Part shown: piece by piece, positions 34,681 through 46,599 of the stretch
Layout: every line of letters begins with the position of its first letter
How positions within the stretch are numbered: position 1 is the first letter of the stretch
From: Atherix ibis
Taxonomy: Eukaryota; Arthropoda; Insecta; Diptera; Athericidae
DNA length: 64,000 nt
Assembly: GCA_958298945.1 (NCBI GenBank)
Contig: OY282608.1
Coordinates: 63,402,951-63,466,950, forward strand
Direction of reading: 5' to 3'
Position numbers and translations under genes: made by a program
The notes under the pieces: model-generated
What the model saw: the letters and a program-made list of their open reading frames with translations, nothing else
Told to the model about the DNA's origin: nothing
Databases searched by the model: none

Positions 34681-37600
34681 TTGGTTTATTTGTTTGTTGG
34701 TTTGTTGGCTTGTTGGTTTGTTGGTTTGTTGGCTTGTTGGTTTGTTGGTTTGTGGGCTTGTTGGCTTGTTGGTTTGTTAGTTTATTGGCTTTTTGGTTAC
34801 TTGGTTTGTTGGTTTGTTGGCTTGTTGGTTTGTTGGTTTGTTGGTTTGTTGGCTTGTTGATTTGTTGGTTTGTTGGCTTGTTGGCTTGTTGGTTTGTTGG
34901 TTTGTTGGCTTGTTGGTTTGTTGGTTTGTTGGTTTGTTGGTTTGTTGGCTTCTTGGCTTGTTGGTTTGTTGGTTTGTTGGTTTGTTGGTTTATTTGTTTG
35001 TTGGTTTGTTGGCTTGTTGGTTTGTTGGTTTGTTGGTTTGTTGGCTTGTTGGTTTGTTGGCTTGTTGGCTTGTTGCTTTGTTGGTTTGTTGGTTTGTTGG
35101 CTTATTGGCTTGTTGGTTTGCTAGTTTGTTGGCTTTCTGGTTACTTGGTTTGTTGGTTTCTTGGTTTGTTGGCTTGTTGGCTTGTTGCTTTGTTGGTTTG
35201 TTGGTTTGTGGGCTTGTTGGCTTGTTGGTTTGTTAGTTTATTGGCTTTTTGGTTACTTGGTTTGTTGGTTTGTTGGTTTGTTGGCTTGTTGGTTTGTTGG
35301 TTTGTTGGCTTGTTGGGTTGTTGGTTTGTTGGTTTGTTGGTTTGTTGGCTTGTGTGTTTGTTGGTTTGTTGGATTGTTGGCTTGTTGGTTTGTTGGTTTG
35401 TTGGCTTGTTGGTTTGTTGGCTTGTTGGCTTGTTGGTTTGTTGGTTTGTTGGTTTGTTGGCTTGTTGGTTTGTTGGTTTGTTGGCTTGTTGGTTTGTTGG
35501 TTTATTTGTTTGTTGGTTTGTTGGCTTGTTGGTTTGTTGGTTTGTTGGCTTGTTGGCTTGTTGGTTTGTTGGTTTTGTTGGTTTGTTGGTTTGTTGGTTT
35601 GTTGGTTTGTTGGCTTGTTGGCTTGTCGGTTTGTTGCTTTGTTGGTTTGTTGGTTTGTTGGTTTGTTGGTTTTTTGGTTTGTTGGTTTATTTGTTTGTTG
35701 GTTTGTTGGCTTGTTGGTTTGTTGGTTTGTTGGTTTGTTGGCTTGTTGGTTTGTTGGTTTGTTGGGTTGTAGGCTTGTTGGTTTGTTGGTTTGTTGGCTT
35801 GTTGGCTTGTTGGTTTGTTGGTTTGTTGGTTTTTTGGTTTGTTGGTTTGTTGGTTTGTTGGTTTGTTGGTTTGTTGGTTTGTTGGTTTGTTGGTTTATTT
35901 GTTTGTTGGTTTGTTGGCTTGTTGGTTTGTTGGTTTGTTGGTTTGTTGGTTTGTTGGCTTGTTGGTTTGTTGGTTTGTGGGCTTGCTGGCTTGTTGCTTT
36001 GTTGGTTTGTTGGTTTATTGGCTTGTTGGCTTGTTGGTTTGTTAGTTTGTTGGCTTTTTGGTTACTTGGTTTGTTGGTTTGTTGGTTTGTTGGCTTGTTG
36101 GTTTGTTGGCTTGTTGGTTTGTTGGTTTGTTGGTTTGTTGGTTTGTTGGCTTTGGGGCTTGTTGGTTTGTTGGTTTGTTGGTTTATTTGTTTGTTGGTTT
36201 GTTGGCTTGTTGGTTTGTTGGCTTGTTGGTTTGTTGGCTTGTTGGTTTGTTGGCTTGTTGGCTTGTTGCTTTGTTGGTTTGTTGGTTTGTTGGCTTGTTG
36301 ACTTGTTGGTTTGTTAGTTTGTTGGCTTTTTGGTTACTTGGTTTGTTGGTTTGTTGGTTTGTTGGCTTGTTGGTTTGTTGGCTTGTTGGTTTGTTGGTTT
36401 GTTGATTTGTTGGCTTGTTGGTTTGTTGGTTTGTTGGCTTGTTGGCTTGTTGGTTTGTTGGTTGGTTGGCTTGTTCGTTACTTAGTTTGTTGGTTTGTTG
36501 GTTTGTTGGCTTGTTGGCTTATTGGTTAGTTGGTTAGTTCGTTTGTTGGTTTGTTAGCTTGTTGGTTTGTTGGCTTGTTGGTTTGTTGGTTTGTTGGTTT
36601 GTTGGTTTGTTGGTTTGTTGGTTTGTTGGTTTTTTGGTTTGTTGGTTTGTTGGTTTGTTGGCTTGTTGGTTTGTTGGTTTGTTGGCTTGTAGGCTTGTTG
36701 GTTTGTTGGTTTGTTGGCTTGTTGGTTACTAAGTTTGTTTGTTTGTTGGTTTGTTGGTTTGTTGGTTTGTTGGTTTGTTGGCTTGTTGGCTTATTGGTTT
36801 GTTGGCTTATTGGTTTGTTGGTTAGTTCGTTTGTTGGTTTGTTAGTTTGTTGGTTTGTTGGCTTGTTGGCTTGTTGGTTTGTTGGTTTTTTGGTTTCTTG
36901 GTTTGTTGGTTTGTTGGTTTGTTGGTTTGTTGATTTATTTGTTTGTTGGTTTGTTGGCTTGTTGGTTTGTTGGTTTGTTGGTTTGTTGGTTTGTTGGTTT
37001 GTTGGCTTGTTGGCTTGTTGGTTTGTTGGTTTGTTGGTTTTTTGGTTTCTTGGTTTGTTGGTTTGTTGGTTTGTTGGTTTGTTGGTTTGTTGGTTTATTT
37101 GTTTGTTGGTTTGTTGGCTTGTTGGTTTGTTGGTTTGTTGGCTTGTTGGCTTGTTGGCTTGTTGGTTTGTTGGTTTGTTGGTTTGTTGGTTTTTTTGTTT
37201 GTTGGTTTGTTGGCTTGTTGTCTTGTTGGCTTGTTGGTTTGTTGGCTTGTTGGTTTGTTAGTTTGTTAGCTTTTTGGTTACTTGGTTTGTTGGTTTGTTG
37301 GTTTGTTGGTTTTTTGGTTTGTTGGTTTGCTGGCGTGTTGGTTTGTTGGTTTGTTGGTTTGTTGGCTTGAGGGCTTTTTGGTTTCTTGGCTTGTTGGCTT
37401 GTTGGTTTGTTGGTTTGTTGGTTTGTTGGCTTGTTGGTTTGTTGGTTTGTTGGCTTGTTGGCTTGTTGCTTTGTTAGTTTGTTGGTTTGTTGGCTTGTTG
37501 GTTTGTTGGTTTGTTAGTTTGTTGGCTTTTTGGTTACTTAGTTTGTTGGTTTGTTGGCTTGTTGGTTTGTTGGCTTGTTGGTTTGTTGGTTTGTTGGCTT

Positions 37601-37699
37601 GTTGGCTTGCTGGTTTGTTGGTTTGTTGGTTTGTTGGTTTGTTGGTTTTTTGGTTTGTTGGTTTATTTGTTTGTTGGTTTGTTGGCTTGTTGGTTTGTT

Positions 37700-39644
37700 G
37701 GTTTGTTGGTTTGTTGGCTTGTTGGTTTGTTGGTTTGTTGGCTTGTCGGCTTGTTGGTTTGTTGGTTGGTTGGTTTGTTGGTTTGTTGGTTTGTTGGTTT
37801 GTTGGTTTGTTGGTTTATTTGTTTGTTGGTTTGTTGGCTTGTTGGTTTGTTGGTTTGTTGGCTTGTTGGCTTGTTGCTTTGTTGGTTTGTTGGTTTGTGG
37901 GCTTGTTGGCTTGTTGGTTTGTTAGTTTATTGGCTTTTTGGTTACTTGGTTTGTTGGTTTGTTGGCTTGTTGGTTTGTTGGTTTGTTGGTTTGTTGGCTT
38001 GTTGATTTGTTGGTTTGTTGGCTTGTTGGCTTGTTGGTTTGTTGGTTTGTTGGCTTGTTGGTTTGTTGGTTTGTTGGTTTGTTGGTTTGTTGGCTTCTTG
38101 GCTTGTTGGTTTGTTGGTTTGTTGGTTTGTTGGTTTATTTGTTTGTTGGTTTGTTGGCTTGTTGGTTTGTTGGTTTGTTGGTTTGTTGGCTTGTTGGTTT
38201 GTTGGCTTGTTGGCTTGTTGCTTTGTTGGTTTGTTGGTTTGTTGGCTTATTGGCTTGTTGGTTTGCTAGTTTGTTGGCTTTCTGGTTACTTGGTTTGTTG
38301 GTTTCTTGGTTTGTTGGCTTGTTGGCTTGTTGCTTTGTTGGTTTGTTGGTTTGTGGGCTTGTTGGCTTGTTGGTTTGTTAGTTTATTGGCTTTTTGGTTA
38401 CTTGGTTTGTTGGTTTGTTGGTTTGTTGGCTTGTTGGTTTGTTGGTTTGTTGGCTTGTTGGGTTGTTGGTTTGTTGGTTTGTTGGTTTGTTGGCTTGTGT
38501 GTTTGTTGGTTTGTTGGATTGTTGGCTTGTTGGTTTGTTGGTTTGTTGGCTTGTTGGTTTGTTGGCTTGTTGGCTTGTTGCTTTGTTGGTTTGTTGGTTT
38601 GTTGGTTTGTTGGTTTGTTGATTTGTTGGTTTGTTGGTTTTGTTCGTTTGTTGGTTTGTTAGTTGATTGGTTTGTTGGTTTGTTTGTTTGTTGGTTTGTT
38701 GGTTTGTTGGTTTGATGGTTTATTTGTTTGTTGGTTTGTTGGTTTGTTGGTTTGTTGGTTTATTTGTTTGTTGGTTTGTTGGTTTGTTGGTTTGTTGGTT
38801 TGTTGGCTTGTTGGTTTGTTGGCTTGTTGGCTTGTTGGTTTGTTGGTTTGTTGGTTTGTTGGTTTGTTGGTTTGTTGGTTTTTTGGTTTGTTGGTTTATT
38901 TGTTTGTTGGTTTGTTGGCTTGTTGGTTTGTTGGTTTGTTGGTTTGTTGGTTTGTTGGTTTGTTGGCTTGTTGCTTTGTTGGTTTGTTGGTTTGTAGGCT
39001 TGTTGGCTTGTTGGTTTGTTAGTTTATTGGCTTTTTGGTTAGTTGGTTTGTTGGTTTGCTGGTTTGTTGGCTTGTTGGTTTGTTGGTTTGTTGGTTTGTT
39101 GGTTTGTTGGCTTGTTGGTTTGTTGGTTTGTTGGCTTGTTGGCTTGTTGGTTTGTTGGTTTGTTGGCTTGTTGGCTTGTTGGCTTGTTGGTTTGTTGGTT
39201 TGTTGGTTTGTTGGTTTGTTGGCTTGTTGGCTTATTGGTTTGTTGGTTTGTTGGTTTGTTAGTTTATTTGTTTGTTGGTTTGTTGGCTTGTTGTTTTGTT
39301 GGTTTGTTGGTTTGTTGGCTTGTTGGTTTGTTGGCTTGTTGGCTTGTTGCTTTGTTGGTTTGTTGGTTTGTTGGCTTATTGGCTTGTTGGTTTGTTAGTT
39401 TGTTGGCTTTCTGGTTACTTGGTTTGTTGGTTTGTTGGCTTGTTGGTTTGTTGGCTTGTTGGTTTGTTGGTCTGTTGGCTTGTTGGCTTGTTGGTTTGTT
39501 GGTTTGTTGGTTTGTTGGCTTGTTGGTTTATTTGTTTGTTGGTTTGTTGGCTTGTTGGTTTGTTGGTTTGTTGGTTTGTTGGTTTGTTGGTTTGTTGGCT
39601 TGTTGGCTTGTTGGTTTGTTGGTTTGTTGGTTTTTTGGTTTCTT
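37700..39644. repeat. 1,945-bp tandem duplication, unit 1
   Basis: Landmarks recur 1,945 bp later (37938 at 39883, 38015 at 39960, 38394 at 40339) until the +1 slip at 38638-38641, after which the offset becomes 1,944 (38663 at 40607, 39035 at 40979). 1,945 is 243 octamers plus one. The slip present here and absent from unit 2 accounts for that extra base. Confidence 0.86.
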
Positions 39645-41460
39645 GGTTTGTTGGTTTGTTGGCTTGTTGGTTTGTTGGTTTGTTGGCTTGTCGGCTTGTT
39701 GGTTTGTTGGTTGGTTGGTTTGTTGGTTTGTTGGTTTGTTGGTTTGTTGGTTTGTTGGTTTATTTGTTTGTTGGTTTGTTGGCTTGTTGGTTTGTTGGTT
39801 TGTTGGCTTGTTGGCTTGTTGCTTTGTTGGTTTGTTGGTTTGTGGGCTTGTTGGCTTGTTGGTTTGTTAGTTTATTGGCTTTTTGGTTACTTGGTTTGTT
39901 GGTTTGTTGGCTTGTTGGTTTGTTGGTTTGTTGGTTTGTTGGCTTGTTGATTTGTTGGTTTGTTGGCTTGTTGGCTTGTTGGTTTGTTGGTTTGTTGGCT
40001 TGTTGGTTTGTTGGTTTGTTGGTTTGTTGGTTTGTTGGCTTCTTGGCTTGTTGGTTTGTTGGTTTGTTGGTTTGTTGGTTTATTTGTTTGTTGGTTTGTT
40101 GGCTTGTTGGTTTGTTGGTTTGTTGGTTTGTTGGCTTGTTGGTTTGTTGGCTTGTTGGCTTGTTGCTTTGTTGGTTTGTTGGTTTGTTGGCTTATTGGCT
40201 TGTTGGTTTGCTAGTTTGTTGGCTTTCTGGTTACTTGGTTTGTTGGTTTCTTGGTTTGTTGGCTTGTTGGCTTGTTGCTTTGTTGGTTTGTTGGTTTGTG
40301 GGCTTGTTGGCTTGTTGGTTTGTTAGTTTATTGGCTTTTTGGTTACTTGGTTTGTTGGTTTGTTGGTTTGTTGGCTTGTTGGTTTGTTGGTTTGTTGGCT
40401 TGTTGGGTTGTTGGTTTGTTGGTTTGTTGGTTTGTTGGCTTGTGTGTTTGTTGGTTTGTTGGATTGTTGGCTTGTTGGTTTGTTGGTTTGTTGGCTTGTT
40501 GGTTTGTTGGCTTGTTGGCTTGTTGCTTTGTTGGTTTGTTGGTTTGTTGGTTTGTTGGTTTGTTGATTTGTTGGTTTGTTGGTTTGTTCGTTTGTTGGTT
40601 TGTTAGTTGATTGGTTTGTTGGTTTGTTTGTTTGTTGGTTTGTTGGTTTGTTGGTTTGATGGTTTATTTGTTTGTTGGTTTGTTGGTTTGTTGGTTTATT
40701 TGTTTGTTGGTTTGTTGGTTTGTTGGTTTGTTGGTTTGTTGGCTTGTTGGTTTGTTGGCTTGTTGGCTTGTTGGCTTGTTGGTTTGTTGGTTTGTTGGTT
40801 TGTTGGTTTGTTGGTTTGTTGGTTTTTTGGTTTGTTGGTTTATTTGTTTGTTGGTTTGTTGGCTTGTTGGTTTGTTGGTTTGTTGGTTTGTTGGTTTGTT
40901 GGTTTGTTGGCTTGTTGCTTTGTTGGTTTGTTGGTTTGTAGGCTTGTTGGCTTGTTGGTTTGTTAGTTTATTGGCTTTTTGGTTAGTTGGTTTGTTGGTT
41001 TGCTGGTTTGTTGGCTTGTTGGTTTGTTGGTTTGTTGGTTTGTTGGTTTGTTGGCTTGTTGGTTTGTTGGTTTGTTGGCTTGTTGGCTTGTTGGTTTGTT
41101 GGTTTGTTGGCTTGTTGGCTTGTTGGCTTGTTGGTTTGTTGGTTTGTTGGTTTGTTTGTTTGTTGGCTTGTTGGCTTATTGGTTTGTTGGTTTGTTGGTT
41201 TGTTAGTTTATTTGTTTGTTGGTTTGTTGGCTTGTTGGTTTGTTGGTTTGTTGGTTTGTTGGCTTGTTGGTTTGTTGGCTTGTTGGCTTGTTGCTTTGTT
41301 GGTTTGTTGGTTTGTTGGCTTATTGGCTTGTTGGTTTGTTAGTTTGTTGGCTTTCTGGTTACTTGGTTTGTTGGTTTGTTGGCTTTTGGTTTGTTGGCTT
41401 GTTGGTTTGTTGGTCTGTTGGCTTGTTGGCTTGTTGGTTTGTTGGTTTGTTGGTTTGTTG
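39645..41460. repeat. 1,945-bp tandem duplication, unit 2 (truncated)
   Basis: Second copy, lacking the +1 slip of unit 1: it reads GGTTTGTTCG near 40586 where unit 1 reads GGTTTTGTTCG. It carries its own -1 change, GGCTTTTGGTTTG near 41381. The match to unit 1 fades at about 41,460, where TGTGTGTTTG appears instead of the expected TTATTTGT, so this copy is shorter than unit 1. Confidence 0.82.
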
Positions 41461-43105
41461 GCTTGTGTGTTTGTTGGTTTGTTGGATTGTTGGCTTGTTG
41501 GTTTGTTGGTTTGTTGGTTTGTTGGCTTGTTGGTTTGTTGGCTTGTTGGCTTGTTGCTTTGTTGGTTTGTTGGTTTGTTGGTTTGTTGGTTTGTTGGTTT
41601 GTTGGTTTGTTCGTTTGTTGGCTTGTTAGTTGATTGCTTTGTTGGTTTGTTGGTTTGTTGGTTTGTTGGTTTGTTGGTTTATTTGTTTGTTGGTTTGTTG
41701 GTTTGTTGGTTTGTTGGTTTGTTGGTTTATTTGTTTGTTGGTTTGTTGGTTTGTTGGTTTGTTGGTTTGTTGGCTTGTTGGTTTGTTGGCTTGTTGGCTT
41801 GTTGGTTTGTTGGTTTGTTGGTTTGTTGGTTTGTTGGTTTGTTAGTGTTTTGGTTTGTTGGTTTATTTGTTTGTTGGTTTGTTGGCTTGTTGGTTTGTTG
41901 GTTTGTTGGTTTGTTGGTTTGTTGGTTTGTTGGTTTGTTGGCTTGGTGGTTTGTTGGTTTGTTGGTTTGTTGGCTTGTTGGCTTGTTGGTTTGTTGGCTT
42001 GTTGGTTTATTTGTTTGTTGGTTTGTTGGCTTGTTGGTTTGTTGGTTTGTTGGTTTGTTGGCTTGTTGGTTTGTTGGTTTGTTGGTTTTTTGGTTTGTTG
42101 GTTTGTTGGTTTGTTGGCGTGTTGGCTTGTTGGTTTGTTGGTTTATTGGCTTGTTGGTTTGTTGGTTTGTTGGCTTGTTGGCTTGTTGCTTTGTTGGTTT
42201 GTTGGTTTGTTGGCTTGTTGGCTTGTTGGTTTGTTAGTTTGTTGGTTTTTTAGTTACTTGGTTTGTTGGTTTGTTGGCTTGTAGGTTTGTTGGTTTGTTG
42301 GATTGTTGGTTTGTTGGTTTGTTAGCTTGTTGGCTTGTTGGCTTGTTGGTTTGTTGGTTTGTTGGTTTGTTGGTTTGTTGGTTTGTTGGTTTTTTGGTTT
42401 TTTGGTTTGTTGGTTTGTTGGTTTGTTGGCTTGTTGGTTTGTTGGTTTGTTGGCTTGTTGGCTTGTTGGTTACTTAGTTTGTTGGTTTGTTGGCTTGTTG
42501 GTTTGTTGGCTTGTTGCTTTGTAGGTTTGTTGGTTTGTTGGCTTGTTGGTTAGTTGGCGTGTTGGTTTGTTGGCTTGTTGGTTTGTTGGTTTGTTGGTTT
42601 GTTGGCTTGTTGGTTTGTTGGTTTGTTGGCTTGTTGGCTTGTTGGTTTCTTGGTTTGTTGGTTTGTTGGTTTGTTGGTTTGTTGGTTTGTTGGCTTGTTG
42701 GTTTGTTGGTTTGTTGGTTTGTTGGTTTGTTGGCTTGTTGGCTTGTTGGTTTGTTGGTTTGTTGGCTTGTTGGTTTGTTGGCTTGTTGGTTTGTTGGTTT
42801 GTTGGTTTGTTGGCTTGTTGGCTTGTTGGTTTGTTGGTTTGTTGGCTTGTTGGTTACTTAGTTTGGTGGTTTGTTGGCATGTTGGTTTGTTGGTTTGTTG
42901 GTTTGTTGGCTTGTTGGCTTGTTGGTTTGTTGGTTTGTTGGCTTGTTAGCTTGTTGGTTTGTTGGTTTGTTGGTTTGTTGGCTTGTTGGTTTGTTGGTTT
43001 GTTATTTTGTTGACTTGTTAGCTTGTTGGTTTGTTGGTTTGTTGGTTTGTTGGTTTGTTGGTTTGTTGGTTTGTTGGTTTGTTGGCTTGTTGGTTTGTTG
43101 GTTTG

Positions 43106-43297
43106 TTGGTTTGTTGGCTTGTTGGCTTGTTGGTTTGTTGGTTTGTTGGTTTACTTGTTTGTTGGTTTGTTGGCTTGTTGGTTTGTTGGTTTGTTGGCTT
43201 GTTGGTTTGTTGGTTTGTTGGCTTGTTTGCTTGTTGGTTTGTTGATTTGTTGGTTTGTTGGTTTGTTGGCTTGTTGGTTTGTTGGTTTGTTGGCTAG
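43106..43297. repeat. 192-bp local repeat, copy 1
   Basis: 24 octamers, containing GGTTTACTTG at about 43149, a TTGTTTGCTTG landmark near 43225 and CTAGTTGG near 43294. The next copy follows directly at a 192-bp offset. Confidence 0.82.
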
Positions 43298-43489
43298 TTG
43301 GTTTGTTGGCTTGTTGGCTTGTTGGTTTGTTGGTTTGTTGGTTTACTTGTTTGTTGGTTTGTTGGCTTGTTGGTTTGTTGGTTTGTTGGCTTGTTGGTTT
43401 GTTGGTTTGTTGGCTTGTTTGCTTGTTGGTTTGTTGATTTGTTGGTTTGTTGGTTTGTTGGCTTGTTGGTTTGTTGGTTTGTTGGCTAG
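43298..43489. repeat. 192-bp local repeat, copy 2
   Basis: Immediate tandem copy with the same landmarks at +192 (TTTACTTG near 43342, CTAGTTGG near 43486). A third related copy follows 352 bp (44 octamers) later, after an inserted 160 bp. Confidence 0.82.
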
Positions 43490-43649
43490 TTGGTTTGTTG
43501 GCTTGTTGGCTTGTTGGTTTGTTGGTTTGTTGGCTTGTTGGTTTGTTGGCTTGTTGGTTTGTTGGCTTGTTGGTTTGTTGGTTTGTTGGATTGTTGGATT
43601 GTTGGTTACTTAGTTTGTTGGTTTGTTGGCATGTTGGTTTGTTGGTTTG

Positions 43650-43841
43650 TTGGTTTGTTGGCTTGTTGGCTTGTTGGTTTGTTGGTTTGTTGGTTAACTT
43701 GTTTGTTGGTTTGTTGGCTTGTTGGTTTGTTGGTTTGTTGGCTTGTTGGTTTGTTGGTTTGTTGGCTTGTTTGCTTGTTGGTTTGTTGATTTGTTGGTTT
43801 GTTGGTTTGTTGGCTTGTTGGTTTGTTGGTTTGTTGGCTAG
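43650..43841. repeat. 192-bp local repeat, copy 3 (diverged)
   Basis: Same landmark order as the two upstream copies, at an offset of 352 bp. TTAACTTG near 43694 replaces TTTACTTG, and CTAGTTGG lies near 43838. It is separated from copy 2 by 20 octamers that include GGTTACTTAG and GGCATGTTGG. Confidence 0.75.
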
Positions 43842-44539
43842 TTGGTTTGTTGGCTTGTTGGCTTGTTGGTTTGTTGGTTTGTTGGCTTGTTGGTTTGTTG
43901 GCTTGTTGGTTTGTTGGCTTGTTGGTTTGTTGGTTTGTTGGATTGTTGGCTTGTTGGTTACTTAGTTTGTTGGTTTGTTGGCATGTTGGTTTGTTGGTTT
44001 GTTGGTTTGTTGGCTTGTTGGTTTGTTGGTTTGTTAGCTTGCTGGCTTGTTGGTTTGTTGGTTTGTTGGTTTGTTGGCTTGTTGGCTTGTTGGTTTGTTG
44101 GTTTGTTGACTTGTTAGCTTGTTGGTTTGTTGGTTTGTTGGTTTGTTGGTTTGTTGGTTTGTTGGCTTGTTGGTTTGTTGGTTTGTTGGTTTGTTGGCTT
44201 GTTGGCTTGTTGGTTTGTTGGTTTGTTGGTTTATTTGTTTGTTGGTTTGATGGCTTGTTGGTTTGTTGGTTTGTTGGCTTGTTGGCTTGTTGGTTTGTTG
44301 GTTTTTGGCTTGTTGGCTTGTTGGTTTGTTGGTTTGTTGGCTTGTTGGTTTTTTGGCCTGTTGGTTTGTTGGTTTGTTGGTTTGTTGGCTTGTTGGTTTG
44401 TTGGTTTGTTGGCTTGTTGGCTTGTTGGTTTGTTGATTTGTTGGTTTGTTGGTTTGTGGGCTTGTTGGTTTGTTGGTTTGTTGGCTTGTTGGTTTGTTGG
44501 CTTGTTGGCTTGTTGGTTTGTTGGTTTGTTGGCTTGTTG

Positions 44540-45120
44540 GTTTGTTGGCTTGTTGGTTTGTTGGTTTGTTGCTTTGTTGGCTTGTTGGCTTGTTGGTTTT
44601 TTGGTTTGTTGGTTTGTTGGTTTGTTGGTTTGTTGGTTTGTTCGTTTGTTGGTTTGTTGGTTAATTGGTTTGTTGGTTTGTTGGTTTGTTGGTTTGTTGG
44701 TTTGTTGGTTTATTTGTTTGTTGGTTTGTTGGTTTGTTGGTTTGTTGGTTTGTTGGTTTATTTGTTTGTTGGTTTGTTGGTTTGTTGGTTTGTTCGCTTG
44801 TTGGTTTGTTGGCTTGTTGGCTTGTTGGTTTGTTGGTTTGTTGGCTTGTTGGTTTGTTGGCTTGTTGGTTTGTTGGTTTGTTGCTTTGTTGGCTTGTTGG
44901 CTTGTTGGTTTTTTGGTTTGTTGGTTTGTTGGTTTGTTGGTTTATTCGTTTGTTGGTTTGTTGGTTAATTGGTTTGTTGGTTTGTTGGTTTGTTGGTTTG
45001 TTGGTTTGTTGGTTTATTTGTTTGTTGGTTTGTTGGTTTGTTGGTTTGTTGGTTTGTTGGTTTATTTGTTTGTTGGTTTGTTGGTTTGTTGGTTTGTTCG
45101 CTTGTTGGTTTGTTGGCTGG
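44540..45120. repeat. 304-bp local tandem duplication (two copies)
   Basis: The TTAATTGG landmark at 44661 recurs at 44965 (304 bp, 38 octamers). The downstream pair of TTATTTGT octamers and the upstream TTGTTGCT-C-type block recur with it, apart from an 8-bp difference on the left. The edges are approximate. Confidence 0.78.
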
Positions 45121-46599
45121 TTGGTTTGTTGGTTTGTTGGTTTGTTGGTTTGTTGGTTTGTTGGTTTTCTGGTTTGTTGGTTTACTTGTTTGTTGATTTG
45201 TTGGCTTGTTGGTTTGTTGGTTTGTTGGTTTGTTGGTTTGTGGGCTTTTTGGTTTGTTGGTTTGTTGGCTTGTTGGCTTGTTGGCTTGTTGGTTTGTTGG
45301 TTTATTTTTTTGTTGGTTTGTTGGCTTGTTGGTTTGTTGGTTTGTTGGTTTGTTGGTTTGTTGGTTTGTTGGCTTGTTCGTTTGTTGGCTTGTTGGTTTG
45401 TTGGTTTGTTGGTTTGTTGGTTTGTTGGCTTGTTGGCTTGTTGGTTTGTTGGTTTGTTGGTTTGTTGGTTTGTTGGTTTGTTGGTTTGTTGGTTTTTTGG
45501 CTTGTTGGTTTGTTGGTTTGTTGGTTTGTTGGTTTGTTGGCTTGTTGGTTTGTTGGTTTGTTGGCTTGTTGGCTTGTTGGTTACTTAGTTTGTTGGTTTG
45601 TTGGCTTGTTGGTTTGTTGGCTTGTTGCTTTGTTGGTTTGTTGGTTTGTTTGCTTGTTGGTTTGTTGGCTTGTTGGCTTGTTGGTTTGTTGGCTTGTTGG
45701 TTTGTTGGTTTGTTGGTTTGTTGGCTTATTGGTTTGTTGGTTTGTTGGCTTGTTGGCTTGTTGGTTTGTTAGTTTGTTGGTTTGTTGGTTTGTGGGCTTG
45801 TTGGTTTGTTGGTTTGTTGGCTTGGTGGTTTGTTCGTTTGTTGGTATGTTGGCTTGTTGGCTTGTTGGCTTATTAGTTTGTTGGCTTGTTGGTTTGTTGG
45901 CTTGTTGGTTTGTTGGTTTGTTGGTTTGTTGGCTTGTTGGCTTGTTAGTTTGTTGGTTTGTTGGCTTGTTGGTTACTTAGTTTGGTATTTTGTTGGCATG
46001 TTGGTTTTTTGGTTTGTTGGTTTGTTGGCTTGTTGGTTACTTAGTTTGTTGGTTTGTTGGCTTGTTGGTTTGTTGGTTTGTTGGCTTGTTGGCTTGTTGG
46101 TTTGTTGGTTTGTTGGTTTGTTGGCTTGTTGGTTTGTTGGTTTTTTGGCTTGTTGGTTTGTTGGTTTGTTGGTTTGTTGGTTTGTTGGCTTGTTGGCTTG
46201 TTGGTTTGTTGGTTTGTTGGCTTGTTGGCTTGTTGGTTACTTAGTTTGTTGGTTTGTTGGCTTGTTGGTTTGTTGGCTTGTTGCTTTGTTGGTTTGTTGG
46301 TTTGTTTGCTTGTTGGTTTGTTGGCTTGTTGGCTTGTTGGTTTGTTGGCTTGTTGGTTTGTTGGTTTGTTGGTTTGTTGGCTTGCTGGCTTATTGGTTTG
46401 TTGGTTTGTTGGTTTGTTGGCTTGTTGGTTTGTTGGGTTGTTGGATTGTTGGTTTGTTGGTTTATTGGCTTGTTGGCTTGTTGGTTTGTTGGTGTGTTGG
46501 TTTGTTGGTTTATTTGTTTGTTGGTTTGTTGGCTTGTTGGTTTGTTGGTTTGTTGGCTTGTTGGCTTGTTGGTTTGTTGGTTTGTTGGTTTGTTGGTTA

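Larger units (their letters stand above)
32609..36529. repeat. Domain B HOR copy B3 (about 3.9 kb, internally duplicated)
   Basis: Length 3,921 bp is 490 octamers plus one, with the +1 slip at 35573-35576. It contains an extra 800-bp (100-octamer) tandem duplication at about 33,050-34,680, which accounts for exactly the 800-bp difference from B2. TTTGGGGC recurs near 36151. Confidence 0.85.
36530..41460. repeat. Domain B HOR copy B4 (about 4.9 kb, internally duplicated)
   Basis: Starts with the last GGTTAGTTCGTTTG boundary landmark I can find. The left part matches B3 (34793 recurs at 37938, offset 3,145). It then contains a 1,945-bp tandem duplication and ends where B-type landmarks give way to domain C modules. 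The right limit is an estimate, because no following boundary landmark exists. Confidence 0.75.

Noticed and set aside
43106..43841. Regularly spaced repeats that could suggest a CRISPR array
   Set aside because: There are no unique spacers; the intervening sequence is the same octamer. No cas-like gene or leader is present.
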